The translations under genes were made by a program, and so were the position numbers. From Lachnospiraceae bacterium UBA3850 (GTDB lineage: Bacteria > Bacillota > Clostridia > Lachnospirales > Lachnospiraceae), in assembly GCA_002392655.1 (NCBI GenBank), contig DGHK01000055.1:1-18467 (forward strand): a stretch of 18,467 bases of DNA, written 5' to 3'. Below the pieces are notes generated by a model. That model was given only the letters and a program-made list of their open reading frames with translations. It did no database searches and had not been told where the DNA came from. Below, piece by piece: positions 1 through 6,782 of the stretch; the first letter of the stretch is position 1; the number at the start of each line of letters is the position of its first letter.

Positions 1-2
1 CA

Positions 3-662
3 GCAGCAAAGAAGGCGGCTGAAGATGCGGCGGCAGCGAATAAGGTAACAGAAATGATTAATGCTCTTCCAGCAAGCGAAGATGTTACAACGAAAGATAA
101 GGATGCTATTGAAGCTGCAAGAAAAGCATATAACGAGCTTACAGAAGTTCAGAAGAAGCTGATAACTGATGAAACAGTAAAGAAGCTTGAGGACGTTGAA
201 GCAGCACTTGTAACGAAGGAAGATAATGATTATTCAAATGAATGGGTTGATGGTCAGTGGTACTATGCTGATGGATCTGATACCTATGTTCCTAAGGGTC
301 AGTGGAAGAAGAATGATATCGGCTGGTGGTATGAGGATGAATCCGGATGGTATCCAACATCATGCTGGCAGAAGATAGACGGAAAGTGGTACTACTTCGA
401 ATCCGATGGCTACATGGATTATAATGAATATCGAGATGGTTTCTGGTTACGTTCAGACGGATCCTGGGATGAAACCTATTACGGTGGAAACTGGAATCTG
501 GATGAAAATGGCTGGTGGTACAAGGATAATACAGGCTGGTATCCGGTAAATCAGTGGCTGTGGATTAATTATAAGTGCTATTACTTTGATAGTAATGGTT
601 ATGTATTAACTAATCAGTATGTAAATGGTTACTGGGTAGGCGAGGATGGAAGCTGGCAGTAG
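3..662 (+). CDS. Surface protein with C-terminal cell-wall-binding repeats (5' truncated by window edge)
   Basis: The frame is open to the left edge: Ala/Lys-rich codons run from base 3 into the first in-window ATG at 54, so the real start lies outside and 54 is probably internal. The visible part begins with a helical segment containing an AYNELT.VQK motif followed by a helix. This resembles the helical spacer repeats of Clostridia surface proteins. The rest, from about base 240, is Trp/Tyr/Gly-rich: WVDGQWYYADGS, GWWYEDESGWYP, KWYYFESDGYM, GWWYKDNTGWYP, YYFDSNGYV. These are typical CW_binding_1 (choline/teichoic-acid binding) repeats, about two GWWY units with partner repeats. The family attaches exported proteins non-covalently to the wall. 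The catalytic or adhesive part, if any, is upstream and unseen. A terminator follows the stop. Confidence 0.85.
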   Translation, partial: AAKKAAEDAAAANKVTEMINALPASEDVTTKDKDAIEAARKAYNELTEVQKKLITDETVKKLEDVEAALVTKEDNDYSNEWVDGQWYYADGSDTYVPKGQWKKNDIGWWYEDESGWYPTSCWQKIDGKWYYFESDGYMDYNEYRDGFWLRSDGSWDETYYGGNWNLDENGWWYKDNTGWYPVNQWLWINYKCYYFDSNGYVLTNQYVNGYWVGEDGSWQ

Positions 663-742
663 CTGATTGCAAAATACCTTAATTATTTAAATGCGTGACT
701 TAGCTGTTTACGTGAGATAATCCAAGGCGATTAGGATATGTG

Positions 743-772
743 AGGGGTCGTACAAATCGTATGACCCCTTTT
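743..772 (+). terminator. Rho-independent terminator after the wall-binding protein
   Basis: A perfect 7-bp stem AGGGGTC/GACCCCT (743-749 with 763-769) encloses a 13-nt loop. The T run at 769-772 begins with the last stem base. It lies 80 bases after the stop codon. Confidence 0.8.
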
Positions 773-782
773 CATTGGTGAG

Positions 783-809
783 GTGACAGGGGGACAGGCA
801 CCTTGTCAC
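783..809 (+). repeat. REP-like palindromic repeat, copy 1
   Basis: A 27-nt imperfect palindrome with arms GTGACAGGG and CCTTGTCAC around a centre GGACAGGCA. It is identical in sequence and orientation to the copies at 848-874 and 17957-17983. It is the first unit of a head-to-tail cluster. Such sequences are known as substrates of REP-associated IS200-like transposases (RAYT), but none is visible here. Confidence 0.85.
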
Positions 810-814
810 CAGAA

Positions 815-842
815 GTGACAGGGAGGCATGTGTCTTGTTCAC
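815..842 (+). repeat. REP-like repeat, degenerate copy 2
   Basis: This 28-nt diverged copy starts with GTGACAGGG and ends with CTTGTTCAC. The arms are still recognisable but the centre has drifted. It sits between two identical copies in the same orientation at a spacing of 32-33 nt. Confidence 0.65.
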
Positions 843-847
843 AGGAG

Positions 848-874
848 GTGACAGGGGGACAGGCACCTTGTCAC
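848..874 (+). repeat. REP-like palindromic repeat, copy 3
   Basis: An exact copy of 783-809 in the same orientation, ending about 30 bases before the candidate putP promoter. It could act as a transcript-end hairpin or nucleoid-protein site; neither is shown by the sequence. Confidence 0.85.
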
Positions 875-907
875 ATTACTATGAAGCAAATAAAATAATG
901 TTCTTAC

Positions 908-936
908 TTGTAAACTATAAAGAATGATGTTAAACT
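908..936 (+). promoter_or_regulatory. Candidate putP promoter
   Basis: TTGTAA (908-913) and TAAACT (931-936) are separated by 17 bases, each matching 4 of 6 consensus positions. The start of putP is 61 bases downstream. The match is weak, and position in the only A/T-rich gap before the gene is the main support. Confidence 0.3.
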
Positions 937-996
937 AAAGTTTGCTTTTTTGTTTAGCGCATTAAAGCGGCAAATTTGTTTGTGGAGGAAAATAAA

Positions 997-2547
997 ATGT
1001 CCGTTGCACAGATTGGTATCGTTGTTTCAATAGTTGTTTACCTGGCAGGCATGCTGGTGGTTGGTTTCCTGGCATCAAGAAAAACAAATGATGTAGGGGA
1101 TTTCTATCTCGGAGGAAGAAAGCTGGGACCTCTGGTTACTGCCATGAGTGCTGAAGCTTCCGATATGAGCTCATATCTGCTTATGGGTGTTCCGGGACTC
1201 GCATACTTCTCAGGTATTGCTGATGCAGGGTGGACCGCTATAGGACTTGCTGTTGGAACATATCTTAACTGGCTGTTTACAGCTAAGAGACTTAGAAATT
1301 ACACAGAGAAGATTGATGCTATCACACTTCCTGAGTATTTCAAGAAGCGTTTTAAGGATAAGAGCAATATCACACTTCTTATAGGTGCGATAGCTATTAT
1401 AGTATTCTTTGTTCCTTACACAGCTTCCGGTTTTTCGGCTTGTGGAAAGCTTTTCGCACAGCTCTTTGGAGTTAATTATCAGCTCGCAATGATAGTGTCA
1501 GCCATCATTATAGTAGGCTATACAACAACAGGTGGTTTCCTGGCAGCATCAACAACTGACTTCATTCAGGCAATTGTCATGAGTATTGCACTTGTCATAG
1601 TTCTGTTCTATGGTGTTTATCATGCAGGCGGTATGGGATCGGTAATAGAAAATGCTCAGAATCTTCAGGGCTTCCTTAACATGAGTGCAACTCATAATAA
1701 TGTGACAAATGGTGCAGATCCTTATGGTTTCTTCAATAAGGTTACTATGTTCTGCTGGGGACTTGGATACTTTGGTATGCCACATATTCTTCTTAGATTT
1801 ATGGCTATAAATGATCCTAAGAAGCTTACTCTTTCCAGAAGAGTAGCGTCAGTCTGGGTGGTTGTATCTCTTGGCGTTGCAACCTTCCTTGGAGTTGTCG
1901 GACGAGCTATGACAGAGACAGGCGCTCTTCCATCACTTCTTGATCTCTCAGATCTTACCAGTGCATCCAAGGCAGAGACACTTATAGTTGTACTTGCAGA
2001 TCATATATCACAGAATGGATTCGGATATGCGCTTATAGCCGGACTCATCATAGCCGGAATACTTGCATCGACTATGTCAACAGCAGATTCACAGCTTATA
2101 GCAGCATCTTCGGCTGTTTCAGAAAATATTATTCAGGATGTATTTAAGATCAAGATGAGTGACACAGCAGCCATGCTTACTGCAAGAGTTACTCTTCTGG
2201 TGGTTGGTATCCTCGGTGTTGTAATCGCTTGGGATCCATCAAGCTCAGTATTTAATATCGTATCCTTTGCATGGGCAGGCTTTGGAGCTGTATTTGGCCC
2301 TGCTATGATCATGTCACTTTTCTGGAAGAGAACAAATGTATATGGCTGTATAGCAGGTATGCTTTCAGGTGGAATCATGGTATTCATATGGAAATATGCT
2401 GTACGTCCATTGGGCGGTGCATGGAATCTGTATGAGCTTGCGCCTGCATTTCTTGTTGCACTTATCTTCATTATAGTAGTAAGTCTTGTAACACCTGCAC
2501 CAAATGAGAAGATTCAGAGTACCTTTGATGAAGTAAAGGCAATGTAA
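997..2547 (+). CDS. putP: Sodium/proline symporter PutP (SSS family)
   Basis: Imports L-proline together with Na+ across the cytoplasmic membrane. The start is taken at ATG 997 because GGAGG at 984-988 is correctly spaced; an in-frame TTG at 976 lies before that site and is rejected. The 516-residue product has the usual SSS length and about 13 hydrophobic segments. Family signatures are visible: SAEASDMSSYLLMGVPG near residues 51-67, with the Asp of the SD motif at 56 matching the Asp that PutP needs for Na+ binding; TTTGGFLA in a middle helix; and GILASTMSTADSQLIAASS, whose MST matches the Ser/Thr Na+ ligands of E. coli PutP. Proline is the best substrate guess, but related SSS porters carry other solutes. 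No terminator separates it from the next small gene 82 bases downstream. Confidence 0.9.
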   Translation: MSVAQIGIVVSIVVYLAGMLVVGFLASRKTNDVGDFYLGGRKLGPLVTAMSAEASDMSSYLLMGVPGLAYFSGIADAGWTAIGLAVGTYLNWLFTAKRLRNYTEKIDAITLPEYFKKRFKDKSNITLLIGAIAIIVFFVPYTASGFSACGKLFAQLFGVNYQLAMIVSAIIIVGYTTTGGFLAASTTDFIQAIVMSIALVIVLFYGVYHAGGMGSVIENAQNLQGFLNMSATHNNVTNGADPYGFFNKVTMFCWGLGYFGMPHILLRFMAINDPKKLTLSRRVASVWVVVSLGVATFLGVVGRAMTETGALPSLLDLSDLTSASKAETLIVVLADHISQNGFGYALIAGLIIAGILASTMSTADSQLIAASSAVSENIIQDVFKIKMSDTAAMLTARVTLLVVGILGVVIAWDPSSSVFNIVSFAWAGFGAVFGPAMIMSLFWKRTNVYGCIAGMLSGGIMVFIWKYAVRPLGGAWNLYELAPAFLVALIFIIVVSLVTPAPNEKIQSTFDEVKAM

Positions 2548-2629
2548 TATATTTAATAAAATGAGACATAAAGAGTTAACCGAAGAAATAGCATCTTAAT
2601 TATAGCGTCTGATAGAGAGGGAACAGTAG

Positions 2630-3058
2630 ATGAGAAAAAATCCCAAGCTGACACTTGTATTTCTCATAATATTAATGATTATAACCCTTATCTGGGGTGG
2701 ATCAATGCTTGTTGCGTACTTTCGCTACGAAACTGTAGAAGGTACAGTGAGCAAGGTGGAAAGCTACTACAGTTCGATTCCTAATCAAGCGTTGACAACC
2801 GGAAATTACTATACAAGAGTTACTGTTGAATATAAGGTAAAGGGAATGTCCTATCGTGCGGATTTTTCTGAAAATGAAAAGGAAAGCGCTTTTTATGAAG
2901 GACAGAAGCTGAAGGTATATTATGATCCGGTTCTTCCGGAAAAGGCATATGTAGCTGTTTCCATGAATAAGATAGTGATTGCTGTAGTTTTCGTAATAAT
3001 TCTAGGTTTTGGGATATTTATTTGCATACGCTATATTAAAGATGGACAGTTATATTAA
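2630..3058 (+). CDS. DUF3592-like small membrane protein
   Basis: The 142-residue protein has a hydrophobic helix at about residues 8-30 and another at about 112-134, with a folded loop between them. The loop carries VEGTVSKVESYYSS, RVTVEYKVKGMSYRADFSEN and EGQKLKVYYDPVLPEKAYV. The pattern of 'G.V', a beta strand with V.Y...G..Y, then G....V.YDP..P..A is that of DUF3592 proteins, whose function is unknown. The start ATG is supported by AGAGGGA about 8 bases upstream. It may be cotranscribed with putP and ends before the hairpin at 3111-3148. A role with the transporter is not implied by the sequence. Confidence 0.7.
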   Translation: MRKNPKLTLVFLIILMIITLIWGGSMLVAYFRYETVEGTVSKVESYYSSIPNQALTTGNYYTRVTVEYKVKGMSYRADFSENEKESAFYEGQKLKVYYDPVLPEKAYVAVSMNKIVIAVVFVIILGFGIFICIRYIKDGQLY

Positions 3059-3110
3059 TGATTCCAAAGAAAAACTCTCTACGCTTGACTTTTTGATAAG
3101 TTACATATAG

Positions 3111-3148
3111 ATAGCCCCTGCAGCATGGTGTTCATGTGCAGGGGCTAT
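3111..3148. terminator. Hairpin between convergent genes, probable bidirectional terminator
   Basis: A perfect 12-bp stem ATAGCCCCTGCA / TGCAGGGGCTAT (3111-3122 with 3137-3148) has a 14-nt loop containing a further CATG/CATG pairing. It lies between the stops of the DUF3592-like gene (plus) and ung (minus, ends at 3151). Neither side has a clean T run, so termination efficiency is uncertain although the stem is strong. Confidence 0.65.
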
Positions 3149-3150
3149 AA

Positions 3151-3825
3151 TTATATATTCTCTATCTGCCAGTCTATAGGCTCCAGTCCGTTTTCTGTGA
3201 GAAATGCATTTGCCTTACTGAAGTGTCTGCATCCGAAGAATCCTCTGTCTGCGGAGAAGGGTGAGGGATGAGCGGCTTCAAGTACGAGCTGGTGAGGATT
3301 ATCCAGCATTTCCTTCTTTGCTCTGGCAAAGTTTCCCCATAGCATATAAACTATCGGACGATCCTGCTGATTCAGTATCCTTATGGCGGCGTCTGTGAAT
3401 TCCTCCCAGCCCTTGCCGCGGTGGGATGCAGCCTGATGCGCCCTTACAGTTAGCACAGAATTGAGCAGAAGTACACCCTCTCTGGCCCATTTAGCCAGAT
3501 ATCCGTTATTGGGGATGTAGCAGCCGCAGTCACTTTGCAGTTCCTTGTAGATATTTTTTAGAGAAGGTGGTATCTGAATCCCCGGTCTTACAGAAAAGGA
3601 CAGTCCATGCGCCTGATCAGGTTCGTGATAAGGATCCTGACCGATGATTACGACCTTGACCTTTGCCAGTGGCGTCATATGAAAAGCATTAAGCAGATCT
3701 TCTCCGGGAGGATAAACAGTAAAGGTGGTATATTCCCGTCCCACAAACTTAACCAGTTTTTTATAATATTCTTTTGAGAATTCGGGCTTTAGTGCATCAG
3801 CCCAGTCATTTGTAATAGGTGGCAT
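3151..3825 (-). CDS. ung: Uracil-DNA glycosylase, family 1
   Basis: Removes uracil from DNA, the first step of base excision repair after cytosine deamination or dUMP incorporation. The 224-residue length is normal for family 1. All signature motifs are present: GQDPYH at residues 62-67 with catalytic Asp64, PPSLKNIYKEL near 86-96, GVLLLNSVLTVR at 117-128 with the uracil-binding Asn at 122, and HPSPFSA at 186-192 with the catalytic His. The start is supported by GGAGGA shortly upstream on the minus strand. It is transcribed alone, convergent with the putP unit and divergent from the AgrC-like gene. Confidence 0.97.
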   Translation of the reverse strand: MPPITNDWADALKPEFSKEYYKKLVKFVGREYTTFTVYPPGEDLLNAFHMTPLAKVKVVIIGQDPYHEPDQAHGLSFSVRPGIQIPPSLKNIYKELQSDCGCYIPNNGYLAKWAREGVLLLNSVLTVRAHQAASHRGKGWEEFTDAAIRILNQQDRPIVYMLWGNFARAKKEMLDNPHQLVLEAAHPSPFSADRGFFGCRHFSKANAFLTENGLEPIDWQIENI

Positions 3826-3864
3826 ATCGCAGTTCCTCCATATATGTGTTCGTATGATGGTTAT

Positions 3865-3893
3865 ATTATCATAATATAGCTACATGTGTTGAA
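3865..3893 (-). promoter_or_regulatory. Candidate ung promoter
   Basis: Read on the minus strand: TTCAAC (3893-3888), a 17-nt spacer, then GATAAT (3870-3865), which matches the -10 consensus at 5 of 6 positions. The -35 element is poor. It would give a leader of roughly 30 bases before the ung start. Confidence 0.35.
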
Positions 3894-4223
3894 TAAGCTT
3901 TGAAATGTATGCTGAAATGTGAATGAATTATTAAATATAAAGCCTTATGCTAATGTATAATTGTAAATAAAAAACTTCCGGGATACAACAGTGAATTCTG
4001 AGTAATCCGGGTTTTGAATATAAAATGAATACTTTTTATAGAACGGTTGTCGGAATTAAGCTATAATTATGCTTTGAGAATGCAGGTGTAGATAATACTT
4101 CGTTCCATTAAAAGTCAGGTGGGATCTGGCACTGTATTTTTTTGGATGAGTGTTGTGCCGGTTATAGAGGTTCTGGCTGTGGCGTGTCTGAATCCATAAA
4201 GAGCTTGCCGTGTAAGAAACATA
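3894..4223. other. Divergent intergenic region without a convincing gene
   Basis: This A/T-rich stretch lies between ung and the AgrC-like gene. Only very short frames are open and none has a good ribosome binding site. A hairpin can form at 3971-4015 (AAAAC, two unpaired T, CCGG pairing with CCGG followed by GTTTT). A TATAAT hexamer lies at 4062-4067. The frame at 4092-4199 would encode a short hydrophobic stretch (from ATG 4146: MSVVPVIEVLAVACLNP), considered too weak to call. Confidence 0.4.
4039..4067 (+). promoter_or_regulatory. Candidate promoter for the AgrC-like gene
   Basis: A perfect -10 TATAAT lies at 4062-4067. The hexamer 17 bases upstream (TAGAAC, 4039-4044) is a poor -35. It is the best -10 in the region and would give a leader of about 230 bases that contains the micro-ORF at 4224. 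Confidence 0.35.
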
Positions 4224-4313
4224 ATGAGTAAATATCTGAAAATATCGTATCTATTGACCGTTGGAGTAGTTTCGTATCTGTCAATTGGAGTTGCAATAAT
4301 ATGTGTAATATGA
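4224..4313 (+). CDS. Possible micro-ORF: 29-residue hydrophobic peptide
   Basis: ATG 4224 opens a 29-codon frame ending at TGA 4311-4313. The product begins MSKYLKISYLLTVGVV and continues hydrophobic to a C-terminal IICVI with one Cys. It has a short basic N-terminus and a single membrane-length segment. It overlaps the start of the next gene by 13 bases in another frame, an arrangement compatible with translational coupling. Only a weak AAGAAA precedes it. It could be a leader or membrane peptide, a decayed signalling peptide, or chance. It lacks the acidic C-terminal tail of known AgrD propeptides. Confidence 0.3.
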   Translation: MSKYLKISYLLTVGVVSYLSIGVAIICVI

Positions 4314-5476
4314 GTTTGTTCATAATAGTAGCTCAGCCTTTAAGCCTGGTGGCGCTTACTGGAATCACATTTCGTGTAAGGAAAAGAAGACATCTGATAT
4401 ATATCTATATAATACATCTGGTATATATCATTATAATGGAATATGCCCGGTCGATTCCTTCAAACAGGATAAATGGTCTGGTATATATCCTTTTAAGCAT
4501 GGTTGAGGTGGTTCTTCCGTACTGCCTTGCAAAATATTTTCAAAAGAATATCCTGTGGAAAACCTGCTTCCTGTATCTGTTATTTGGGGCAACCACTAAT
4601 GGTATTCTCCAGAATACTATGCTGCATCTGCTTCCTAAAATCAAAGCGGATCTGTTTAATGATATATATAAGGCTTTTTCAATATATATCACCTTTACTC
4701 ATGAAAATATACCCGGTCGAGGAGCAGTAGGAGCTTTTGTAGTCATGGCCATTATCTATGTGGGAATGGCATTTATATACAAAATATTTGTGGAACAGGA
4801 TAATGAAGCTCATGAAAAGTACTATAGAATCATGTATATATTTATCTCTGCAGCGCTCATATTAGCAAGCGTTGTGCTTCGTTCTAAAATAGATATGGCG
4901 GGATATGGTACAGTGCTTTTTTGGCTGAGAATTGCTCCGCTCATAGAGGCTACAGCGGTGGCGATGCTGATGGTTTTCTTTGCCAAGATTGAAAAAAAGC
5001 ACGTTAAACAAAAGTATAACAAAATCATTACCAGAGCAAGAGAGGAAAGAGGAAACTCTAATAAAAATATAGATATATTTACTGAAGAAGATATTAACCG
5101 GTTTCTGAACTATAAGATCAATCAGATAAAGGAAAATGGGATAGCAGTAGATGTTATACTGTATCTGCCGGATAAGATATCATCGCCTATAAGCCAGGAT
5201 AAGATGATTGCTGAGATAGATAAGGTGCTGAATCAGATATTAGACAGCGGCAGCGGAAAAAACAGGTATATAGTTATAGTATTCAAGAGAGAAAAAAATA
5301 ACCTTGTGATTAATTTTGAATATAGTCATAAGAGGTACTCGATTCCTGTTATGCTGGTTAAGAAAAGGGAATATATGTATGTTTCGGACAAGAGCTACAG
5401 ACTTGAACAGTACAAATCGGTCAGGGATGAAATCCTGTTATTATACCCGAATTGCTTTAAAGAGAATCCGTTGTAG
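4301..5476 (+). CDS. AgrC-like membrane protein with degenerate GHKL domain
   Basis: The 391 residues fall into two halves. Residues 1-230 contain about seven hydrophobic helices (roughly 5-23, 31-46, 57-77, 84-106, 139-160, 175-192, 205-227), as in AgrC-type peptide receptors. The cytosolic part follows the AgrC order: a linker, FLNYKINQIKENGIAVDVIL (compare LLNYKI..AKE..I in GHKL kinases), EIDKVLNQILDSGSG where the N-box NLLDNAIEA should be, a strand pair IVIVFKREKNNLVINFEYS, and YKSVRDEI where GLKSVR..V is expected. The phosphoacceptor His motif, N-box Asn and glycine boxes are missing, so kinase activity is unlikely. That is inference from motifs. GGAG at 4287-4290 supports the ATG at 4301; ATG 4310 is an alternative. 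No AgrB or response regulator lies nearby. Confidence 0.6.
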   Translation: MCNMSLFIIVAQPLSLVALTGITFRVRKRRHLIYIYIIHLVYIIIMEYARSIPSNRINGLVYILLSMVEVVLPYCLAKYFQKNILWKTCFLYLLFGATTNGILQNTMLHLLPKIKADLFNDIYKAFSIYITFTHENIPGRGAVGAFVVMAIIYVGMAFIYKIFVEQDNEAHEKYYRIMYIFISAALILASVVLRSKIDMAGYGTVLFWLRIAPLIEATAVAMLMVFFAKIEKKHVKQKYNKIITRAREERGNSNKNIDIFTEEDINRFLNYKINQIKENGIAVDVILYLPDKISSPISQDKMIAEIDKVLNQILDSGSGKNRYIVIVFKREKNNLVINFEYSHKRYSIPVMLVKKREYMYVSDKSYRLEQYKSVRDEILLLYPNCFKENPL

Positions 5477-5491
5477 TAATAACTACTTTTT
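5473..5491 (+). terminator. Short candidate terminator after the AgrC-like gene
   Basis: A perfect 5-bp stem GTAGT/ACTAC with loop AATA is followed directly by five T. It overlaps the stop codon at 5474-5476. The short, A/T-rich stem makes it weak. Confidence 0.45.
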
Positions 5492-5529
5492 GATAAAGAA
5501 TGCTAAATGTTAGTATCCATCGCAAGTTT

Positions 5530-5538
5530 TGCTATGAT
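5530..5538 (+). promoter_or_regulatory. Candidate extended -10 promoter of the moxR operon
   Basis: TG-C-TATGAT (5530-5538) is an extended -10 matching 5 of 6 core bases. The -35 position (TTAGTA, 5510-5515) is poor. It would start transcription near 5545 and give a leader of about 140 bases. Confidence 0.4.
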
Positions 5539-5570
5539 AAAATACGAGTTAATACCGATGCTGACTGACG

Positions 5571-5642
5571 TATCCGGCGGGTGAATATTATGAACGGATA
5601 AAGCCGGTGACCTGTTAAATGCTATAGACTGGTGACACAGGT
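5571..5642 (+). promoter_or_regulatory. Foldable leader of the moxR operon
   Basis: The leader contains three stems. TATCCG (5571-5576) pairs with CGGATA (5595-5600). CCGGC (5574-5578) pairs with GCCGG (5603-5607); these two share bases and exclude each other. ACCTGT (5610-5615) pairs with ACAGGT (5637-5642). The hexamer GGTGAC occurs twice (5606-5611 and 5631-5636). I do not recognise a known riboswitch class. The structure ends about 30 bases before the ribosome binding site. Confidence 0.35.
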
Positions 5643-5685
5643 TAACAATATAAGTAATAATTGTAATGATTTTGGAGGGTGCTTA

Positions 5686-6618
5686 ATGATTGACGTAAAG
5701 AAGACACAGGCTGTTATGGACAGCGTTAATACAGTTATCAAAGGAAAGGACAATGTGGTCAGAAAGGTGCTTGCGGCTGTTATCGCCGGAGGGCACATAC
5801 TGATGGAGGATATACCCGGAGTTGGAAAGACCACGCTTGCGACAGCATTTGCCAGATCATTATCCATGGACTATAAGCGTGTGCAGTTTACACCGGATGT
5901 TTTACCCAGTGATATTCTGGGCTTTTCCATGTACAATGCGGCAACGAAGGAGTTTGAGTACAGACCCGGTTCTGTATTCTGTAATCTGTTCCTTGCTGAT
6001 GAGATAAACCGTACCTCACCTAAAACCCAGTCTGCACTTCTGGAGGTTATGGAGGAAGGAACGGCAACAGTGGATGGCGTAACCAGACCTCTTCCGGATC
6101 CTTTTGTAGTTATAGCGACAGAGAATCCATATGGCTCATCAGGTACTCAGATGCTTCCGGAATCCCAGCTTGACCGATTCATGGTCTGTCTTTCCATGGG
6201 CTATCCTGCGCACGCAGATGCAGTAGAGATACTGAAGGGAAATGCGCATAATCCCATCTCCAAGGTGACGAGCGTGATAGGAATAGAGGAACTGAGAGAG
6301 CTTAGAAAAGAGACAAATGATATGTTTGTCCGTGATGAAATATATGAATATGTAGTTGATCTTGTGGAAGAAACAAGGAGAAATGCAATATTTGCCATGG
6401 GTGCCAGCCCGCGTGGAACCATAGCGCTTCTCAATATGGCGAAGGCGGTTGCAGTTATCGAGGGAAGAGACTATGTGACTGCTGAAGATGTTCAGGATGT
6501 GGTTCTGGATACTCTTGGACACAGAGTAAAGCTGGGACAGAAAGCCAGAGCTCAGGGTATGAATATGGAAAAGGCTGTAAGGGAACTGATACAGACTGTT
6601 AAGGCACCCAGGATGTGA
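5686..6618 (+). CDS. MoxR-family AAA+ ATPase
   Basis: A cytosolic AAA+ ATPase thought to act as a chaperone or assembly factor, usually encoded beside DUF58 proteins. The start is set at ATG 5686 because GGAGGG at 5674-5679 is ideally spaced; the GTG at 5632 in the same frame lies inside the leader and is rejected. The product is 310 residues, normal for the family. Visible motifs are Walker A IPGVGKTT (43-50), MoxR motif QFTPDVLPSDILG, Walker B LFLADE with Asp105/Glu106, sensor 1 ATEN with Asn147, QLDRF with the arginine finger region, and ASPRG near the sensor 2 end. It is first in an operon with the DUF58 and transglutaminase genes. Confidence 0.93.
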   Translation: MIDVKKTQAVMDSVNTVIKGKDNVVRKVLAAVIAGGHILMEDIPGVGKTTLATAFARSLSMDYKRVQFTPDVLPSDILGFSMYNAATKEFEYRPGSVFCNLFLADEINRTSPKTQSALLEVMEEGTATVDGVTRPLPDPFVVIATENPYGSSGTQMLPESQLDRFMVCLSMGYPAHADAVEILKGNAHNPISKVTSVIGIEELRELRKETNDMFVRDEIYEYVVDLVEETRRNAIFAMGASPRGTIALLNMAKAVAVIEGRDYVTAEDVQDVVLDTLGHRVKLGQKARAQGMNMEKAVRELIQTVKAPRM

Positions 6619-6631
6619 GATATTTCTTAGT

Positions 6632-6767
6632 AGGCATAGCTTATAAAGAAAGGAATGGCTTATAAAAGTAGGAATAGCTTATACAAAGTAGGAATAGCTT
6701 ATAAAGGTAGGTATGGTTTATAAAGATAGGTATAGTTTATAAAGATAGGTATAGTTTATACAAAAGA
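6632..6767 (+). repeat. Tandem array of about seven 19-20 nt direct repeats
   Basis: Units start at 6632, 6651, 6670, 6690, 6709, 6728 and 6747. Typical units are AGGAATAGCTTATAAAGGT and AGGTATAGTTTATAAAGAT. Period is 19, with one extra base in units 3 and 7 (TATACAAA). Units 1-4 carry the AGCTTATA form and units 5-7 the AGTTTATA form, suggesting step-by-step duplication. The array fills most of the 164-base gap between the moxR and DUF58 genes and ends about 15 bases before the DUF58 start. It has no clear palindromic core; each unit carries TATAAA-like and AGG motifs. Confidence 0.9.
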
Positions 6768-6782
6768 AAGATATAAAAATAT

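Noticed and set aside
783..874. Small CRISPR array (three similar units at a 32-33 nt period)
   Set aside because: The units nearly touch (gaps of 5 nt), leaving no spacers. The same unit occurs singly elsewhere and there are no cas genes. It is a REP cluster.
976..996. TTG start for putP
   Set aside because: GGAGG lies downstream of it and is correctly placed for ATG 997. The extra residues are not part of the family.
4092..4199. Hydrophobic micro-ORF ending in VLAVACLNP
   Set aside because: No start codon with a suitable ribosome binding site. The only ATG (4146) leaves 17 codons.
4142..4231. Cys-rich 29-codon frame from TTG that could be a bacteriocin-like peptide
   Set aside because: It has no ribosome binding site, a rare start codon and an overlap with another micro-ORF. 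Five Cys in so short a frame can arise by chance.
3894..5476. Complete agr quorum-sensing locus
   Set aside because: Only an AgrC-like protein with missing catalytic motifs is visible. No AgrB protease, typical AgrD precursor or LytTR regulator is seen.
5571..5642. c-di-GMP riboswitch
   Set aside because: The conserved core motifs of that class are not seen; only general foldability remains.
5632..5685. GTG start for the MoxR ATPase
   Set aside because: It falls in a leader hairpin. GGAGGG directs the ATG at 5686, where family similarity begins.
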